The notes: generated by a model from the sequence alone, not told the origin. A stretch of 64,000 nucleotides of DNA from Symsagittifera roscoffensis (GCF_963678635.1 NC_087068.1:2294001-2358000), one strand, 5' to 3'; positions 24,098 through 35,036 are shown, counted from the first letter of the stretch. A program made the numbers and translations.

Positions 24098-27000
24098 TCC
24101 TCCGCCCCTAAAGACGGAAGAACAGGTGCGAGTTTTACGGTCGGTCGTGTCAGCTCGCTCGTAACAGTTTTGATATCGGCGGATCGGGCGCATCCGTCTT
24201 TGCCGTAGTGTAGTTTAGCAATACGGGCGAGTGGGTAATGCCCACGTGGGCTGTCGGGTTCGACTACCCAAACCAAGTCGCCAGTTTTCAGTGTGACATC
24301 CGAATCATTATGCCACTTTGCTCTCTTGTTGAGAGATGGTACATATTCACGCAGCCAGCGTGACCAAACTGCGTTAGCGTACGATTGTGCTCTGGCGTAA
24401 CGCTTTTTATGATCAAAGTTATCTTCGAAACTTAACGACGGGAAGCTAGCTGCGCTGTGACCGAGAATGAAGTGATTCGGGGTGAGTGCCTCTAGGTCGT
24501 GCGGATCGGAACTGACCGGAGTGATCGGTCTTGCGTTAAGTAATTGTTCAACTAGGCAGAGCGTTGTTCCTAGAACTTCCTCAGTTAATCTCCTGCTGCC
24601 TAATATGTCGTACAACACTCGCTTAACACTTCTCACTAGCCGCTCCCAGGCGCCACCGTGATGAGGGGCACTGGGCGGGTTAAACTTCCACTTAACGCCT
24701 TTGTGGACGAAAACGGCCGGGGCGACTTTGTTCCAATTTTGGACACAGGATAGGAGCTCCTTTTGAGCACCAACAAAATTCGTGCCATTGTCAGAAAGAA
24801 TGGTTTTGGGGGTACCTCGCCTTGCAATAAATCGCTCTACGCCCATGACGCAGGAACTAGTATCGAGAGATGGAACCAACTCGATGTGAACTGCTCGAGT
24901 CGTGAGGCAGGTAAATAGGAAACCCCATCTCTTTTCGGTACTTCGGCGTATTGGCACTTGAAACGGGCCAAAGTAATCAACACCTGTGTTGGAGAAGGGA
25001 GGCTGCTTGTAACCCAGTCTTTCAATCGGTAGGTCAGACATAATGGGCACAACTGTTTTGGCTTTGCGCTTACGGCATGTTATGCAAGTATTTTCGATGT
25101 TCCCAAGTAACCAGCGCAACTTCAGAACAATGTATTTCAACTGAACGACAGCACGCATGTAATCCAACCCCTGATGTGCATGTTGAAAGTGCATATGCCT
25201 AATCAACATATGAGCAACTCGGTGTCGACCATCCAGTATTATTGGATGTTTGCTATCAAAGTCGGTATCAACAAGACGGCTGATACGTCCAGTTGAACGC
25301 AGGATGCCAGCTGGGCCGATGAACGGAGAATATTTAGCAATCCGACTTTTCTTTGTTATCAGTTTATCGGACTGAAGTATTTTCACTTCGGCAGGAAATG
25401 ATTCGGACTGAGCGAGATAAATGAGCTTCTGCTCGGCAATATCTAACTCGGACGGGTCGGTTATTTCAAGCGTTTTTGTACGGAAGTGTTTATGCGATGG
25501 TAGCACACGAAGCATAAACGCTAAAACACGTTTGTACTTTACAATTGAGCTGAATTTATCCCAATTTTTAAACAGACGGATCGACGGCGCTTTCTCAGAT
25601 GAAGCATCAACAACAAACGTAGATGCAGTCTCAAGGCATGTATCAATGTCACAGAGTGGGCCTTTTAATTGGATCTTTTTGATGACGTCAGTGTTCGGCT
25701 TGAATGGCCAATCACATGTCCTCAATATACTAGGGCCTCTAACCCAGCTGCTATCCTTGAGGGCTTCCGAAGAAATCCCTCGTGTGCCGGTATCAGCTGG
25801 GTTATCACCACTGAGTACATGATTCCATTGATCAATGGTGGTGGACTCCAAGATTTCACCAGAGCGGTTTCCAACAAACACAGGAAGTTTGTTGCACGAG
25901 TTAAGCCACTGGAGAACGGTGGTAGAATCAGTCCACATGAATACATTGCTTACTTTGAAAGTAAGCGCTTTCAAAATCTCTTCTTTGAGTCGAGTCGCAA
26001 GCAGAGCAGCCTGAAGCTCTAACTTGGGAATGGAGAGCATCTTCATAGGCGCTACACGGGCTTTCCCAAATACAAAAGCTAACTCGGTCTTTTGCGATTT
26101 AGCAAGTCGGGCTCGGAGAAACGATACGGCGCAAAAAACGTCCTGCGAACTATCACCGAACGTGTGAAGTTCACAGCGGTCGAACGGTTCGGTAAAGTAG
26201 CTACGAGGTATCGTCAGAGTACCTAATAGTGGAAGTCCTGAGTGCCAACCTAGAAATTGTTGTTTAATTTCCTCTGGGAGATCATCATCCCACTTTTGAC
26301 CACTGATTCTCCATATGTCTTTTAGTAAAAGGCGCGCTTTCACAGTATATGGAGCTACCAGTCCTATTGGATCAAAAACTGAGGAAACAAAACTCAACAC
26401 GGTGCGTTGAGTAATTGCTTTATCTAGTGGTCGATCAACACCTCTACTTACTACTAGGGTATCTTTTACATGATCCCACCTGAGACCAAGAACATGCGAC
26501 GATTGGTCTGGACTGTTACAAATATCTTTAACTGACGGGTTGGACTCACGGTTGTCCGGATTAAGAGCGGTTGTAACTTCGGGTACATTGCTAACAAACT
26601 TTGTCAGGTTAAACCCACCTAATTTGAGCATTGCGACTAAGTCTTTACTTAGGCTAAGAGCGTCAGCGGTATTTTGGAACGAGTCAAGATAGTCGTCCAT
26701 GTAAAACTTCTGGACAACGGCTGAAGCGGCTTCGGGGTATTCAGCTTGATTATCAGATGCAGTTTTTTGTAGCGCGAAATTCGCACAAGTTGGCGAATCA
26801 CGAGCGCCAAAAATATGACGGGTGTATTGGTGAACCACCACACTTGAAGTGGGGTCCTCCCGCCACAAAAAACGGAGAGACGGTTGATCTCGCGGAAGTA
26901 CTCCAACTTGTAAGAACATACCTTCTATGTCCGCTGAGACGGCGTACTTGTGTTGACGGAACCTCAACAGTACAAAAATAAGATTTTGAAGGAGATCCGG

Positions 27001-28113
27001 GCCAACCAAGAGAGATCTATTTAAGGAAGTGCCATGAAATTTGGATGCTCCATTGAGCACACGGCGCACCTTGCCGGGTTTGTTCGGGTTCAAAACCGGA
27101 TGGTGTGGTAGATACCACTCACGTTCAGCTCGTGAGCTGGGATCGTGCGGGTTGACGGTTATGACATATCCTTTACTTATATCTTCTCTGATTGTTTCGG
27201 TATACTTCTCGCGAAGTAACGGATCTTTATCTAATCTTTTCTCTAACGACTTTAATTGGGCTAATGAAGAATAATAATTGTTAGGCAAGCTAACATCATT
27301 ATCACTCCACAGCATCGGTACAGTGTAACGCTCACCATCGTGAACGGTTTCAGTTTTTAGGATCGACAAAGCACGCTTGTCTGCGGCGGAACGGGCATCT
27401 ACTTGCTTGAACGCACCATACGACTCTAACTCATACCAAGTTTTGATTTGGTCGGTCAGAGAAGTATCGTCCGTAACGCAGTTAAAGGAAGAAGAATTTA
27501 AGGACGAACGATCAGGAGACGGACCACTAATGACCCAACCTATCGGAAGTCGGACGGCGCACGGTGAGTCAAGTTCATCTCCGAAGACATGTTCGAGGGG
27601 TCTTATCGCATGATAGAAGTCCTGTCCTATAACTATCTCAATCTCTTTGTAATTATACGCAGTCGTCTTTAACGGGGCTAGTTGCGGGTATTTGACCTGC
27701 AATTCGGAAACGTTTATAACATCGGGTCCTATATACATGTTGTGCTTAACGAAAGCGACAAACGAAAACGAAAATTCACTTTCATTGGGTTTTGCGGAAA
27801 CTTTCAAGTGAACTCGTTGAGTTTTAGATACCTTGGCTGAGTTAAAATCATCGGTCGTAACATTTACGGGCGTGCCAACTAATTTCAGACGTTCAACGAG
27901 TGCCGCGGAAACCCAAGAATGAGTGGAACCGGTGTCACAAAGTGCTAGTGCATTCGAATTTTCCGAACCAGAGGACACATCTACCAACTCTCTACCAACG
28001 GACACATCTACCGCCAAAAATATGACGGGTGTATTGGTGAACCACCACACTTGAAGTGGGGTCCTCCCGCCACAAAAAACGGAGAGACGGTTGATCTCGC
28101 GGAAGTACTCCAA
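24079..28113 (-). CDS. pol: BEL/Pao Pol: protease, reverse transcriptase, RNase H, integrase
   Basis: Open frame of 1344 codons. Residues 1-34 come from the inserted segment read out of frame and are not native; native Pol resumes at about residue 44 (ELVDVSSGS). Aspartic protease DTGS at 60-63. Reverse transcriptase with catalytic Asp 395 (SADIEGMF) and YMDD at 471-474. RNase H with Asp 654, Glu 699 and Asp 729. Integrase zinc domain with His near 976-980 and Cys 1010/1013, then Asp 1046, Asp 1108 and Glu 1157. C-terminal DUF5641-like domain about 1240-1330 ([12 protein letters not shown]). All catalytic residues appear intact. The stop lies in the 3' LTR. With the insertion removed, the frame would be continuous with gag, as is usual for BEL/Pao Gag-Pol. 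Confidence 0.95.
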   Translation of the reverse strand: MEYFREINRLSVFCGGRTPLQVWWFTNTPVIFLAVDVSVGRELVDVSSGSENSNALALCDTGSTHSWVSAALVERLKLVGTPVNVTTDDFNSAKVSKTQRVHLKVSAKPNESEFSFSFVAFVKHNMYIGPDVINVSELQVKYPQLAPLKTTAYNYKEIEIVIGQDFYHAIRPLEHVFGDELDSPCAVRLPIGWVISGPSPDRSSLNSSSFNCVTDDTSLTDQIKTWYELESYGAFKQVDARSAADKRALSILKTETVHDGERYTVPMLWSDNDVSLPNNYYSSLAQLKSLEKRLDKDPLLREKYTETIREDISKGYVITVNPHDPSSRAEREWYLPHHPVLNPNKPGKVRRVLNGASKFHGTSLNRSLLVGPDLLQNLIFVLLRFRQHKYAVSADIEGMFLQVGVLPRDQPSLRFLWREDPTSSVVVHQYTRHIFGARDSPTCANFALQKTASDNQAEYPEAASAVVQKFYMDDYLDSFQNTADALSLSKDLVAMLKLGGFNLTKFVSNVPEVTTALNPDNRESNPSVKDICNSPDQSSHVLGLRWDHVKDTLVVSRGVDRPLDKAITQRTVLSFVSSVFDPIGLVAPYTVKARLLLKDIWRISGQKWDDDLPEEIKQQFLGWHSGLPLLGTLTIPRSYFTEPFDRCELHTFGDSSQDVFCAVSFLRARLAKSQKTELAFVFGKARVAPMKMLSIPKLELQAALLATRLKEEILKALTFKVSNVFMWTDSTTVLQWLNSCNKLPVFVGNRSGEILESTTIDQWNHVLSGDNPADTGTRGISSEALKDSSWVRGPSILRTCDWPFKPNTDVIKKIQLKGPLCDIDTCLETASTFVVDASSEKAPSIRLFKNWDKFSSIVKYKRVLAFMLRVLPSHKHFRTKTLEITDPSELDIAEQKLIYLAQSESFPAEVKILQSDKLITKKSRIAKYSPFIGPAGILRSTGRISRLVDTDFDSKHPIILDGRHRVAHMLIRHMHFQHAHQGLDYMRAVVQLKYIVLKLRWLLGNIENTCITCRKRKAKTVVPIMSDLPIERLGYKQPPFSNTGVDYFGPFQVPIRRSTEKRWGFLFTCLTTRAVHIELVPSLDTSSCVMGVERFIARRGTPKTILSDNGTNFVGAQKELLSCVQNWNKVAPAVFVHKGVKWKFNPPSAPHHGGAWERLVRSVKRVLYDILGSRRLTEEVLGTTLCLVEQLLNARPITPVSSDPHDLEALTPNHFILGHSAASFPSLSFEDNFDHKKRYARAQSYANAVWSRWLREYVPSLNKRAKWHNDSDVTLKTGDLVWVVEPDSPRGHYPLARIAKLHYGKDGCARSADIKTVTSELTRPTVKLAPVLPSLGAEDVAAQM
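24098..24110 (-). promoter_or_regulatory. Polypurine tract of the BEL element
   Basis: On the element's strand TAGGGGCGGAGGA directly precedes the 3' LTR, where plus-strand priming is expected. It is also coding: it supplies the codons for LGAED near the Pol C-terminus. Confidence 0.7.
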
Positions 28114-28415
28114 CTTGTAAGAACATACCTTCTATGTCCGCTGAGACGGCGTACTTGTGTTGACGGAACCTCAACAGTACAAAAATAAGATTTTGAAGGA
28201 GATCCGGGCCAACCAAGAGAGATCTATTTAAGGAAGTGCCATGAAATTTGGATGCTCCATTGAGCACACGGCGCACCTTGCCGGGTTTGTTCGGGTTCAA
28301 AACCGGATGGTGTGGTAGATACCACTCACGTTCAGCTCGTGAGCTGGGATCGTGCGGGTTGACCAGAGGACACATCTACCAACCAGAGGACACATCTACC
28401 AGAGGACACATCTAC
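27968..28415 (-). other. Insertion at the BEL gag/pol border
   Basis: The segment 28012-28363 (352 bp) is an apparently exact copy, in the same orientation, of 26805-27156, which encodes part of the reverse transcriptase (about the segment from NPHDPSS to RHIFGA). It is bracketed by repeated copies of the native junction sequence CCAGAGGACACATCTAC: 27968-27984, 28363-28379, 28383-28399 and 28399-28415, plus a shortened one at about 27998-28011. The net gain relative to a single junction copy is 431 bp, which is not a multiple of three. It separates gag from pol, which otherwise read through the same VDVSSG motif. Confidence 0.9.
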
Positions 28416-31184
28416 CAACGCAACGGGAAGAATACCTTTTGCAGTTCCCTCACAAGGTTTAACACAAGCTGCGTTGTTTGCAGAAGTAGTGTTTGTATTA
28501 GTTTGAGTTGATGGTGATCGGTCGGCCTCTTTGGGCGGGAAAACTTTCTCGGCTCCATGAAGAAGCACATTGTGAGTGCTCTCACAGTCCTGTTTTGGGC
28601 ATTTTCTTGCCTTTTGGCACTTTCGGAAGGTATGGTTGCCTTGTAAACAAGAAAAACAGAGCTTTTGTTCTGCTACATATTTAGCCCTTTGTGTTGCGTT
28701 TTTCTCTTTGAACACGGAACAGTTCCAGAGTGCATGCTGCCCTTTGCATAGCGAGCATGGAGGAAACCTCGTCTTTTCTCTACTTTTCTCATCCTTAGAA
28801 CTTACCTTAGTGTTACCTGCAAGCACTTTTGTAATTACTTTTTGTTTAACTGGCTGCTCGACTTTGACTAAAGATTTCAATCGCTCATGGCCTTCTGCCT
28901 TATTCTTAAGCCAATCGTTGAAGTCTAGCAATGTTAATCGCTGCCAATGTTGTCTAACAGTATGCATGGACCATGCCTCTTTTAGATTTGGAGGAAGCTT
29001 ACTGACGGCTTGATTTAATAGGTTCACACTTTTCAAGTCGTCATTGAACGACAAAGACCTAAAAACAGCTACGAGCCCAGAAATCACCGCAGAAAAACTT
29101 ATAACATGGTCAGAGTTGTGCATCTTCAATGCGGGAAAATTCTTCAACTTATCCAAATGTGCACCAACTACAACATGAGGCTGCCCAAACTTTCTCTGGA
29201 GAGTTGCTAGAGCATCCTTATACAACACTCCACTGTAGCCGTATTCAGCAATTGCACTCTTGGCTTTGTCTTTAACGTGCGTTTTCAGATATTTGAGTTT
29301 TTCATCATCAGTTAGCATAGCCGAATCAACTGTTGCTTGGAACTGCCCGAACCATTCATACCAGTTAAGTGGTTCTCCATCAAACACTTCCAATTTCAAC
29401 TCTGGTAGACGGTCTTTGCGGCTATGCAGAATGATATCTGCTAACTCTCTCGCCGAGATGGGTTGTTCGTCGCTATTAGGCACGTAAGACGGGCCCGTAG
29501 TGGGCGCAGGATATGTAGGTGGATAACCTTGATGCGCTGTTTCAACAACTGGATGAGTTTGCGGCTGGGTGTAATACACAGTCCCAAAACTTGTATAAGG
29601 AACTACGGTGTTTGGTGGAACAACAGGAGTTGTCACTGAGAAAACGTTTGAGGGCGGTGCACAGTATTGAGGAACTGGCATCGTTTGCGCAGTCGCGGCA
29701 GGTCTCCACAAACTGCTATACGGGTTATAGTGTTCACTTGAGAAACTTGTTGGGTTGTTTGGAACATTTATAGGTTGATGGGATGGCGCTGCAGGCGCCT
29801 GATACCCAGTTGAAACGGGGCCGGAATGTGGCTGACTGACCGGAAGCAAAGAGGGAATAGGAACGGTTGACGGGACAAATGGTTGAATAATCGGAAGCGA
29901 AATGGGAATCGGAACGGTTAATGGAGAAACAAAAGGTTGACTCGCCGGAAGCGAAACTGGATTAGTAACGGTCGACACAGAAGGCGGTGCCACATTAATG
30001 GTGGGATTACCAAAGGGCATTGAAGCGGGAATGCTACCACCTGCTTGTGGTATCAGATTGTGATTTTGCGAAACTTCAGCATGAGGTGTTGACGCTAAGT
30101 GTGGAGTAACAAAGTTTGAGCTGGAGGCAACGAACTGTGGTAAACTAGATGGGTTCTCGATTGAGTGCAATGACAGACGCGATTGGACCAAACTTGATCT
30201 CTGAGCCTGAATTCGATTCCTATTGTGGCCTCCCGGTTCACTGTATGTGGTTTGACCAGCGTTGACGACGGCACCCCCGCTGACGACGGCACCAACCCCT
30301 TGCAAAACATCAGTAGCAATCAAAGTGGAACTCTCGACTACTGGATGACTTTGCTCTGAGCTTGCAACAACTTCGGCCTGCTCTTGCTCAGTGACAACGT
30401 TTTCTACCCATTGTTCAGTACGTTGTGGGTCAACATGTGTTACGCTAGCATTTCCTATCTTCTCACTTGCTGCAGAAAGCTCTTCTTCCAACTCGAATTC
30501 CTTTAACTCAATTTCAGCCAGTTTCTTGCGGTGTACCTCAGCTAGTTCTTCCAACTCTAAATTACCTTGCTGTTCTTTTATTTTATTTTGCTGCGCTTTC
30601 AACTTCAATGACACCTTTGCTTGTCTCTCAAGTTCCTCCTGCTGCTTCTTCAAAACCAACAAATCTCGCCTCTTCTCAGTTGATGTTTTTGACTGCGCGA
30701 CGGTATAGCGACTGGATTTATGCGAACCTGATTTATGATGTCGACTACTGTACCGCGACACCTTAGAGCGCGCATCTGCTTCATGTGAATCTTGTGGTTG
30801 TGTTGTTACGATCGTACTTAACGATTCTGCAACATTGTCAAGCTCTGTTTCCTCAGGTTCAACGTTTAAGCCAGCTTTATATGATGCAGCCTTCTGTAAA
30901 ACTCTATCGTTTCTTGATGTAACCGTATGAAGCCACATATCCTGCGCTGGTATCAATTTATCAGGATCAACACTTTTAGAAGCTAACTTAATCAATTCCT
31001 CATTTATTTCAACTGCAGTCTCTATCAGGCTCTTGCAATTCTGAATCTGAGTGTCAATCTTTGATGAGCGACTCTGACTTTCAATGTTCTCAATTATAAT
31101 TTCATGGCACTTGTACAGTTCATTTTCAAGCTTGGTTCGCTTCGCAAATAACCTTTGAACCCTCTTCTGAAAGTTCTCATCCAT
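28332..31184 (-). CDS. gag: BEL/Pao Gag
   Basis: 950 codons from an ATG at 31184. N-terminal helical region (1-75), a long charged coiled coil (about 170-245, rich in K, E, Q and L), a Pro/Ser/Gln-rich stretch (about 330-580), and a conserved capsid-like domain of the DUF1759 type (about 595-720, with [19 protein letters not shown]). Zinc knuckles follow: CX2CX3HX4C at 810-822, CX2CX4HX4C at 843-856, and a third Cys/His cluster near 862. The last ~30 residues read into the duplicated junction repeats, and the stop at 28332-28334 lies in the inserted segment. The protein therefore ends before protease. Confidence 0.93.
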   Translation of the reverse strand: MDENFQKRVQRLFAKRTKLENELYKCHEIIIENIESQSRSSKIDTQIQNCKSLIETAVEINEELIKLASKSVDPDKLIPAQDMWLHTVTSRNDRVLQKAASYKAGLNVEPEETELDNVAESLSTIVTTQPQDSHEADARSKVSRYSSRHHKSGSHKSSRYTVAQSKTSTEKRRDLLVLKKQQEELERQAKVSLKLKAQQNKIKEQQGNLELEELAEVHRKKLAEIELKEFELEEELSAASEKIGNASVTHVDPQRTEQWVENVVTEQEQAEVVASSEQSHPVVESSTLIATDVLQGVGAVVSGGAVVNAGQTTYSEPGGHNRNRIQAQRSSLVQSRLSLHSIENPSSLPQFVASSSNFVTPHLASTPHAEVSQNHNLIPQAGGSIPASMPFGNPTINVAPPSVSTVTNPVSLPASQPFVSPLTVPIPISLPIIQPFVPSTVPIPSLLPVSQPHSGPVSTGYQAPAAPSHQPINVPNNPTSFSSEHYNPYSSLWRPAATAQTMPVPQYCAPPSNVFSVTTPVVPPNTVVPYTSFGTVYYTQPQTHPVVETAHQGYPPTYPAPTTGPSYVPNSDEQPISARELADIILHSRKDRLPELKLEVFDGEPLNWYEWFGQFQATVDSAMLTDDEKLKYLKTHVKDKAKSAIAEYGYSGVLYKDALATLQRKFGQPHVVVGAHLDKLKNFPALKMHNSDHVISFSAVISGLVAVFRSLSFNDDLKSVNLLNQAVSKLPPNLKEAWSMHTVRQHWQRLTLLDFNDWLKNKAEGHERLKSLVKVEQPVKQKVITKVLAGNTKVSSKDEKSREKTRFPPCSLCKGQHALWNCSVFKEKNATQRAKYVAEQKLCFSCLQGNHTFRKCQKARKCPKQDCESTHNVLLHGAEKVFPPKEADRSPSTQTNTNTTSANNAACVKPCEGTAKGILPVALVDVSSGRCVLWLVDVSSGQPARSQLTS

Positions 31185-31270
31185 GGCTCTAGGGTCTATA
31201 CTTAACTCAAACTATACTTAACGGTTATCGGGCGTTTGCCGGGCGATTCGGAACGGTTTTCGGTGAGTAA

Positions 31271-31385
31271 AGTTACCAATGGGGCTGGGGATTAAGTAAG
31301 TCGGTTGATATCAAACAACACACACGGAGTAAACCTGAGGATGAATAAAACCAACTTAACTTACTTAATATCACCTCCCTGACCA
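31271..31385 (-). ncRNA. Leader hairpin module, copy a
   Basis: Stem arms ATTAAGTAAGT (31291-31301) and ACTTACTTAAT (31369-31379) are perfectly complementary over 11 bp. Between them is a conserved segment with CAACACACACGGAG and AAACCTGAGGATGAA. It begins with GTTACCAATGGGGCTGG and is followed by a GACCACTTA block. The stem differs from copies b and c by paired changes. Confidence 0.7.
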
Positions 31386-31470
31386 CTTAGGATGATGTTA
31401 CGGCGTACGAAATTTGTTGAACGATCGTACGACGGTGCGTCACTACTAATCGGCTAGTAGCTCGACGAAT

Positions 31471-31590
31471 TACCAAGAGGTTTGGGAATTAAGCAAGTCG
31501 GTTGAAAACCAACAACACACGCGGAGCAAACCTGAGGATGAAAGACAACAACTTAACTTGCTTAATTTTACCGTCCCGGACCACTTAGTC
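31471..31590 (-). ncRNA. Leader hairpin module, copy b
   Basis: Stem arms ATTAAGCAAGT (31488-31498) and ACTTGCTTAAT (31556-31566). Compared with copy a, one base pair changed from T-A to C-G on both arms. Loop and flanks keep CAACACACGCGGAGCAAACC, TGAGGATGAA and GACCACTTA. Confidence 0.7.
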
Positions 31591-31661
31591 AGTCGTTGCG
31601 AAACGAATGTTTTGAAAAGCGAACGGATGCAAACAGGTATCAAGTCGTTGTAAACCTTAAG

Positions 31662-31792
31662 TTTACCAATGGGGTTGGAGAATCAGGCAAATCGGTTAAG
31701 TTCCAACAACACACGCGGAAAAAACCTGAGGATGAAAAAACTCAACTTAATTTGCCTGATATTTCGCTACCAGACCACTTACCATAAGGTCG
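31662..31792 (-). ncRNA. Leader hairpin module, copy c
   Basis: Stem arms ATCAGGCAAAT (31682-31692) and ATTTGCCTGAT (31750-31760). Compared with copy b, three base pairs differ, each compensated on the opposite arm. Loop keeps CAACACACGCGGA and AAACCTGAGGATGAA, and the flanks keep TTACCAATGGGG and GACCACTTA. Confidence 0.7.
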
Positions 31793-32661
31793 GTGTCATG
31801 TTACAGCACAGTTTCGCAGAATTATGGGGACGTTTTGACGATTTTTTGGAAATTTCTTACTTTTTTCCCAAAGTTTTTTGGAAAATTTTGGTCAGCAGGT
31901 TCGAGTCGCAAACCAATCCAAAAAACTAGTCCAGTACCTTTTGTCTATGTTCCGTTTTTCTGGACTTTCAATCCATTCACAATTACCCAAAAATTTTTGG
32001 TATCGAGAAAAAATTACCACTTGTAGCTTGCTTTGAGTTGGGATACACAATCAGACACCGTATGTAATTTTATTGCACAAAAGAAAAATTATAAAAAACT
32101 AGATGAGTCTTACAGTTTTTGACGGTTTTGGAGATTGGCGTCACCGGGTAAAATCCAAAAACTTCGGGTGTCGAGAAAAACACAGCTCCACTTTGACCAA
32201 AAGTCAGCAATCAGGACACCTGAACAGGCCTCTCTTCCGCTAGTCAGTCTGCTTTTTCGTCCGTCTGCTAAGTCGTCTGTCGGCCAACTGGGTACGCTAT
32301 GCTAACTTTCGAATGGGACTCAAATGGTCTACAATGGTATCTGACACCAGATTTTTCAGTAGCAGCGTATTCATAGACTCGATTTCTTTCAGCGAGTCAA
32401 TAATAGATTGATTTTTCAGAGACGCTAAAATGTTGATAAGATTCGACACACCCGGTCTAGATTCCGAGTCGTGGGTTCGAACCTGTAACTGCTTTTCTAA
32501 CTTTAGCTTGAATTTGATCAGGCTCATCCAAAATAGTTACGTAACTGAACTGATTGTCATCTGATTTGCAACGATTTAATTCGATTACTTTCTTCTTGGA
32601 TCAATTTTTCAGGAATAATAAACACAAGACTGTTGAATTTCTGACTGAAACCTGAAGCAAT

Positions 32662-32797
32662 GTCCCTTGTGTCGACTTCGTGAGAAAAGACTTCTGTCCC
32701 TTGTGTCGACTTCGTGAGAAAAGACTTCTGTCCCTTGTGTCGACTTCGTGAGAAAAGACTTCTGTCCCTTGTGTCGACTTCGTGAGAAAAGACTTCT
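32662..32797 (-). repeat. 34-bp tandem repeat beside the primer-binding site
   Basis: Four perfect copies (32662, 32696, 32730, 32764) of a 34-bp unit that starts GTCCCTTGTGTCGACTTCGT. The first ten bases of each unit, GTCCCTTGTG, equal the distal part of the adjacent primer-binding site. The array looks like repeated duplication of the PBS edge. The overlapping short open frames here are artefacts of the repeat. Confidence 0.95.
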
Positions 32798-32815
32798 GTC
32801 CCTTGTGGGGCGCCA
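32798..32815 (-). promoter_or_regulatory. tRNA primer-binding site of the BEL element
   Basis: On the element's strand the 5' LTR is followed by three bases and then TGGCGCCCCACAAGGGAC. TGG matches a tRNA CCA end, and the TGGCGCC start resembles lysine-tRNA primers of retroviruses. The exact tRNA cannot be named from the window. Confidence 0.75.
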
Positions 32816-32818
32816 AAA

Positions 32819-33304
32819 TGTGCGCGTCAATCTCCAAGATTATAAAAAAAAACGGTTTTTAAACACTTTAATTAATGAGTATTTTCTCGGCAAAATAACT
32901 CCGGAAATATAACGGAAATTTGAAAATATAACGATAATTTTAACAAACTTTATCATCGGTAACATCGGCCACAATAAACTGCATAACTCAAAGCAAGCTG
33001 CAAAAATGGCCAGTATTTGTCCTTGAGACAAATTGCTCTTTTTAAAGGTCAGCCATAACCAAGGCTGAACCAAATTAGAGCGAAAAGACGGTTAAAATGG
33101 GTTTTGGGGGGACCGAACCTGGTTACGGAGCATCCCATCAAGTTCGGTGCACATTCGAGTTCTAGAAAGGAAATGACCTAGTCGGGATTCGAACCGGCGC
33201 CGAACCCGCCGGGACGCACCATGTATACGCTTGGCTACTGTCCCTGTATGTATTTACTTTTATATGCATTTATACTCTCGCACATTTACATTTGCGCTGC
33301 AACA
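32819..33304 (-). repeat. BEL 5' LTR
   Basis: 486 bp, almost identical to 23611-24097. It contains the same tRNA-like B-box segment (33180-33240, with one G instead of A). As the upstream LTR on the minus strand it should hold the element's promoter; I see no firmly placed TATA box. Confidence 0.95.
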
Positions 33305-33309
33305 CAGCT
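33305..33309. other. Target-site duplication of the BEL element (right)
   Basis: CAGCT, matching 23606-23610. Confidence 0.9.
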
Positions 33310-34156
33310 TCCATGATCTCGGTAGGGCAAAACTAGATTTCGATTGTCTAATTTTCCACTCGTTCTCGAACGAAAGGATACTTCATCTTGCACATCTTGA
33401 TGCAGCTCTGGTTAACGTCCTTTTTTTGTTGGTCCGCCATTCACCATGCCCATCTCATCAAGGCAAAGGGCCACTTGCACCGCTGCTGCTATTGCTTGGT
33501 ACTCAGCCTAACTGGTAGATATGACTGCAGTTTGTTGCTTCTTGGTGCTCCTTTTTTCTGCAAAGGAAAGCTGTAACCAGTAGTCAACATTTCATCATAC
33601 ACATCTCCAGCCCAGTCAGCATCTGTCGATTCATACAGTTTTCATACCATCAGCTTCGTTGTTGTAGCACAGCTCCAGATCTTTTCTCGCTTGAGGTAAC
33701 CAAGTACCCTCTTTAATGCCATCCATTGCACTCTGCTCGGGTTCTCCTGAAAACGGGAGAGTTGCGTCACAGTAGTTAGGATATCCGGCGCTGTTTGCTT
33801 AGCTATGTACAAAAATAAGCCAACAATGCCTCTGTGTTCGTCAGGCTCAAAGACATTGCCGATCCTGACACAGCTTCAGTGCAGTCCATTTTAACAGTTC
33901 TGCGCTGATGTGCGCTGGTTTCCCACTGATTTGCAGTCAGCTAGCCCAATTGCTCCAAGCAGTCGTTGATGTAACGTGATTGATTCATCGTTCCTGTCCC
34001 AAATGACTGCGTGACGTGCATTCTCAAGAAATAGAATGATGAGCCTCTGTAATTCATCTTGAATCGTTCGGCGAGTTGGTCCCCAATTTTGTCATTTTCG
34101 TTTTGACGTCTGCAACCAATTATGATGCCATCTACCCGAATTAGCACATAAATCAT
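33310..34156 (-). pseudogene. Copia reverse transcriptase end and RNase H, broken
   Basis: Reading right to left, the fragment at 33941-34156 matches the Copia RT region around the active site, but the usual YVDD is altered to VDG (IRVDGIIIG). It then keeps the RFKM...SFYFLRMHV and QSRYINDCLEQLG blocks seen in Copia RT. Further left, the AEYQAIAAAV segment near 33480 matches the Copia RNase H AEAEYxAxxxA motif. Several stops and frame changes lie between. The reading continues at 23521-23610 beyond the BEL element. Confidence 0.7.
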
Positions 34157-34644
34157 CTCATCAACAGTTCAGTACCCCTAATCGTGATCAAAAAAAATCG
34201 TTGGTGCTTTCAGTGAACCCTACATCAACACAAAAGTGCTCAGCTGCTGGTACTACTTGACTCATCGCATAATATCTCTTCACAGCAAGAAGCCATCGTC
34301 TAGGAATAAACTTGCTAGATTCTGGTCTATCAACAAGCGCCTGTAGCTTTAATAGGCTTCACCTCCAAAGCCATGACTGCCAGTCATAGCACCTTTTCAG
34401 GTCAAATCACTGCTTCTGAATAACCGCTCGGCCCTTGGACTCCAATCACATAGCCATGAGTGTAGGCCAGTACGTTTCAATTGAGTCGGATCCCCGTCCT
34501 TATTGGCCTTTGCACTAGATGCTCACTGGCTCATCGCTAGCATTTTGCTTCCTCCTCGACCTTATTCTCTTTAGTAGCCCCCAGTGAGTCTCTATTATCT
34601 TCCTCAGTTGATGCGCTTGATGTTTCGCTGGTTGTCGTCGTGCC
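34157..34644 (-). pseudogene. Copia reverse transcriptase core, highly decayed
   Basis: Expected position of the N-terminal half of Copia RT. Only scattered similarity is visible and every frame is interrupted. Assigned by position between recognisable integrase and RT-end fragments. Confidence 0.4.
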
Positions 34645-34994
34645 GGCTTACCCAAAATCAATGCACATCTTGATCAATGGCTCTAGAGTTTGCAGGGGCT
34701 CGCCGTTAATCATAAAACTGTCTGGAATGATGCCCTCAGTGAATGTCACGCTTCTTGCTCGCACCACTCGTCTTGTCTCTACATCCATCAGCGAATTGGC
34801 TTTGTTCTCCTCGTCGTAGCCATTGAAATTTTTTTGATCGTACCATTTTGGTCCAGTTCCCTCTGTTGCGTCGATCCAGATATTTCGCCAGGCAAACGAA
34901 CACACGCAAATAGCTCTTTTTTATGATTTCTTATAGTGCTTCTCAGTCGGTGGAAGGCACTTTTCGTTGCTGAATACATGATACAAAACCTCAA
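34645..34994 (-). pseudogene. Copia integrase C-terminal/linker region
   Basis: 34648-34905 encodes a segment ending ETRRVVRARSVTFTEGIIPD. It matches the block between Copia integrase and RT (a GY.....YR..D..T..V..SR.V.F.E pattern). A second frame to 34994 overlaps it, showing a frameshift. Confidence 0.6.
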
Positions 34995-35036
34995 ATATGT
35001 CGACTTTACTCGAATACAGAACTTCTTCGGTAGCTT

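Larger units (their letters stand above)
31185..32818 (-). other. BEL 5' leader, about 1.63 kb
   Basis: Unusually long leader between primer-binding site and gag. From the gag side it holds three copies of a ~120-bp module with an internal hairpin (31271-31792), a less structured middle part with a tRNA-B-box-like GTGGGTTCGAACCTG (about 32472-32486), and a four-copy 34-bp tandem repeat (32662-32797) abutting the primer-binding site. No conserved open frame. Confidence 0.75.
23611..33304 (-). mobile_element. BEL/Pao LTR retrotransposon, young, nearly complete
   Basis: 9.7 kb, flanked by LTRs of 487 and 486 bp that start TG, end CA and differ at only about two positions (one A in a poly-A run and one A/G). 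It carries a 5-bp target duplication, an 18-nt primer-binding site, a long structured leader, gag with zinc knuckles, and pol in the order protease, reverse transcriptase, RNase H, integrase, which is the BEL/Pao order. A purine-rich tract abuts the 3' LTR. The only obvious lesion is a 431-bp insertion at the gag/pol border that shifts the frame. It sits inside the RNase H end of the older Copia element. Confidence 0.95.

Noticed and set aside
25421-30766. Numerous plus-strand frames of 70-145 codons
   Set aside because: Antisense shadows of the intact BEL gag and pol frames.
32601-32837. Two overlapping minus-strand open frames of 78 and 73 codons with a repeated peptide
   Set aside because: They are translations of the 34-bp tandem repeat next to the BEL primer-binding site; two frames stay open only because the unit lacks stops in them.
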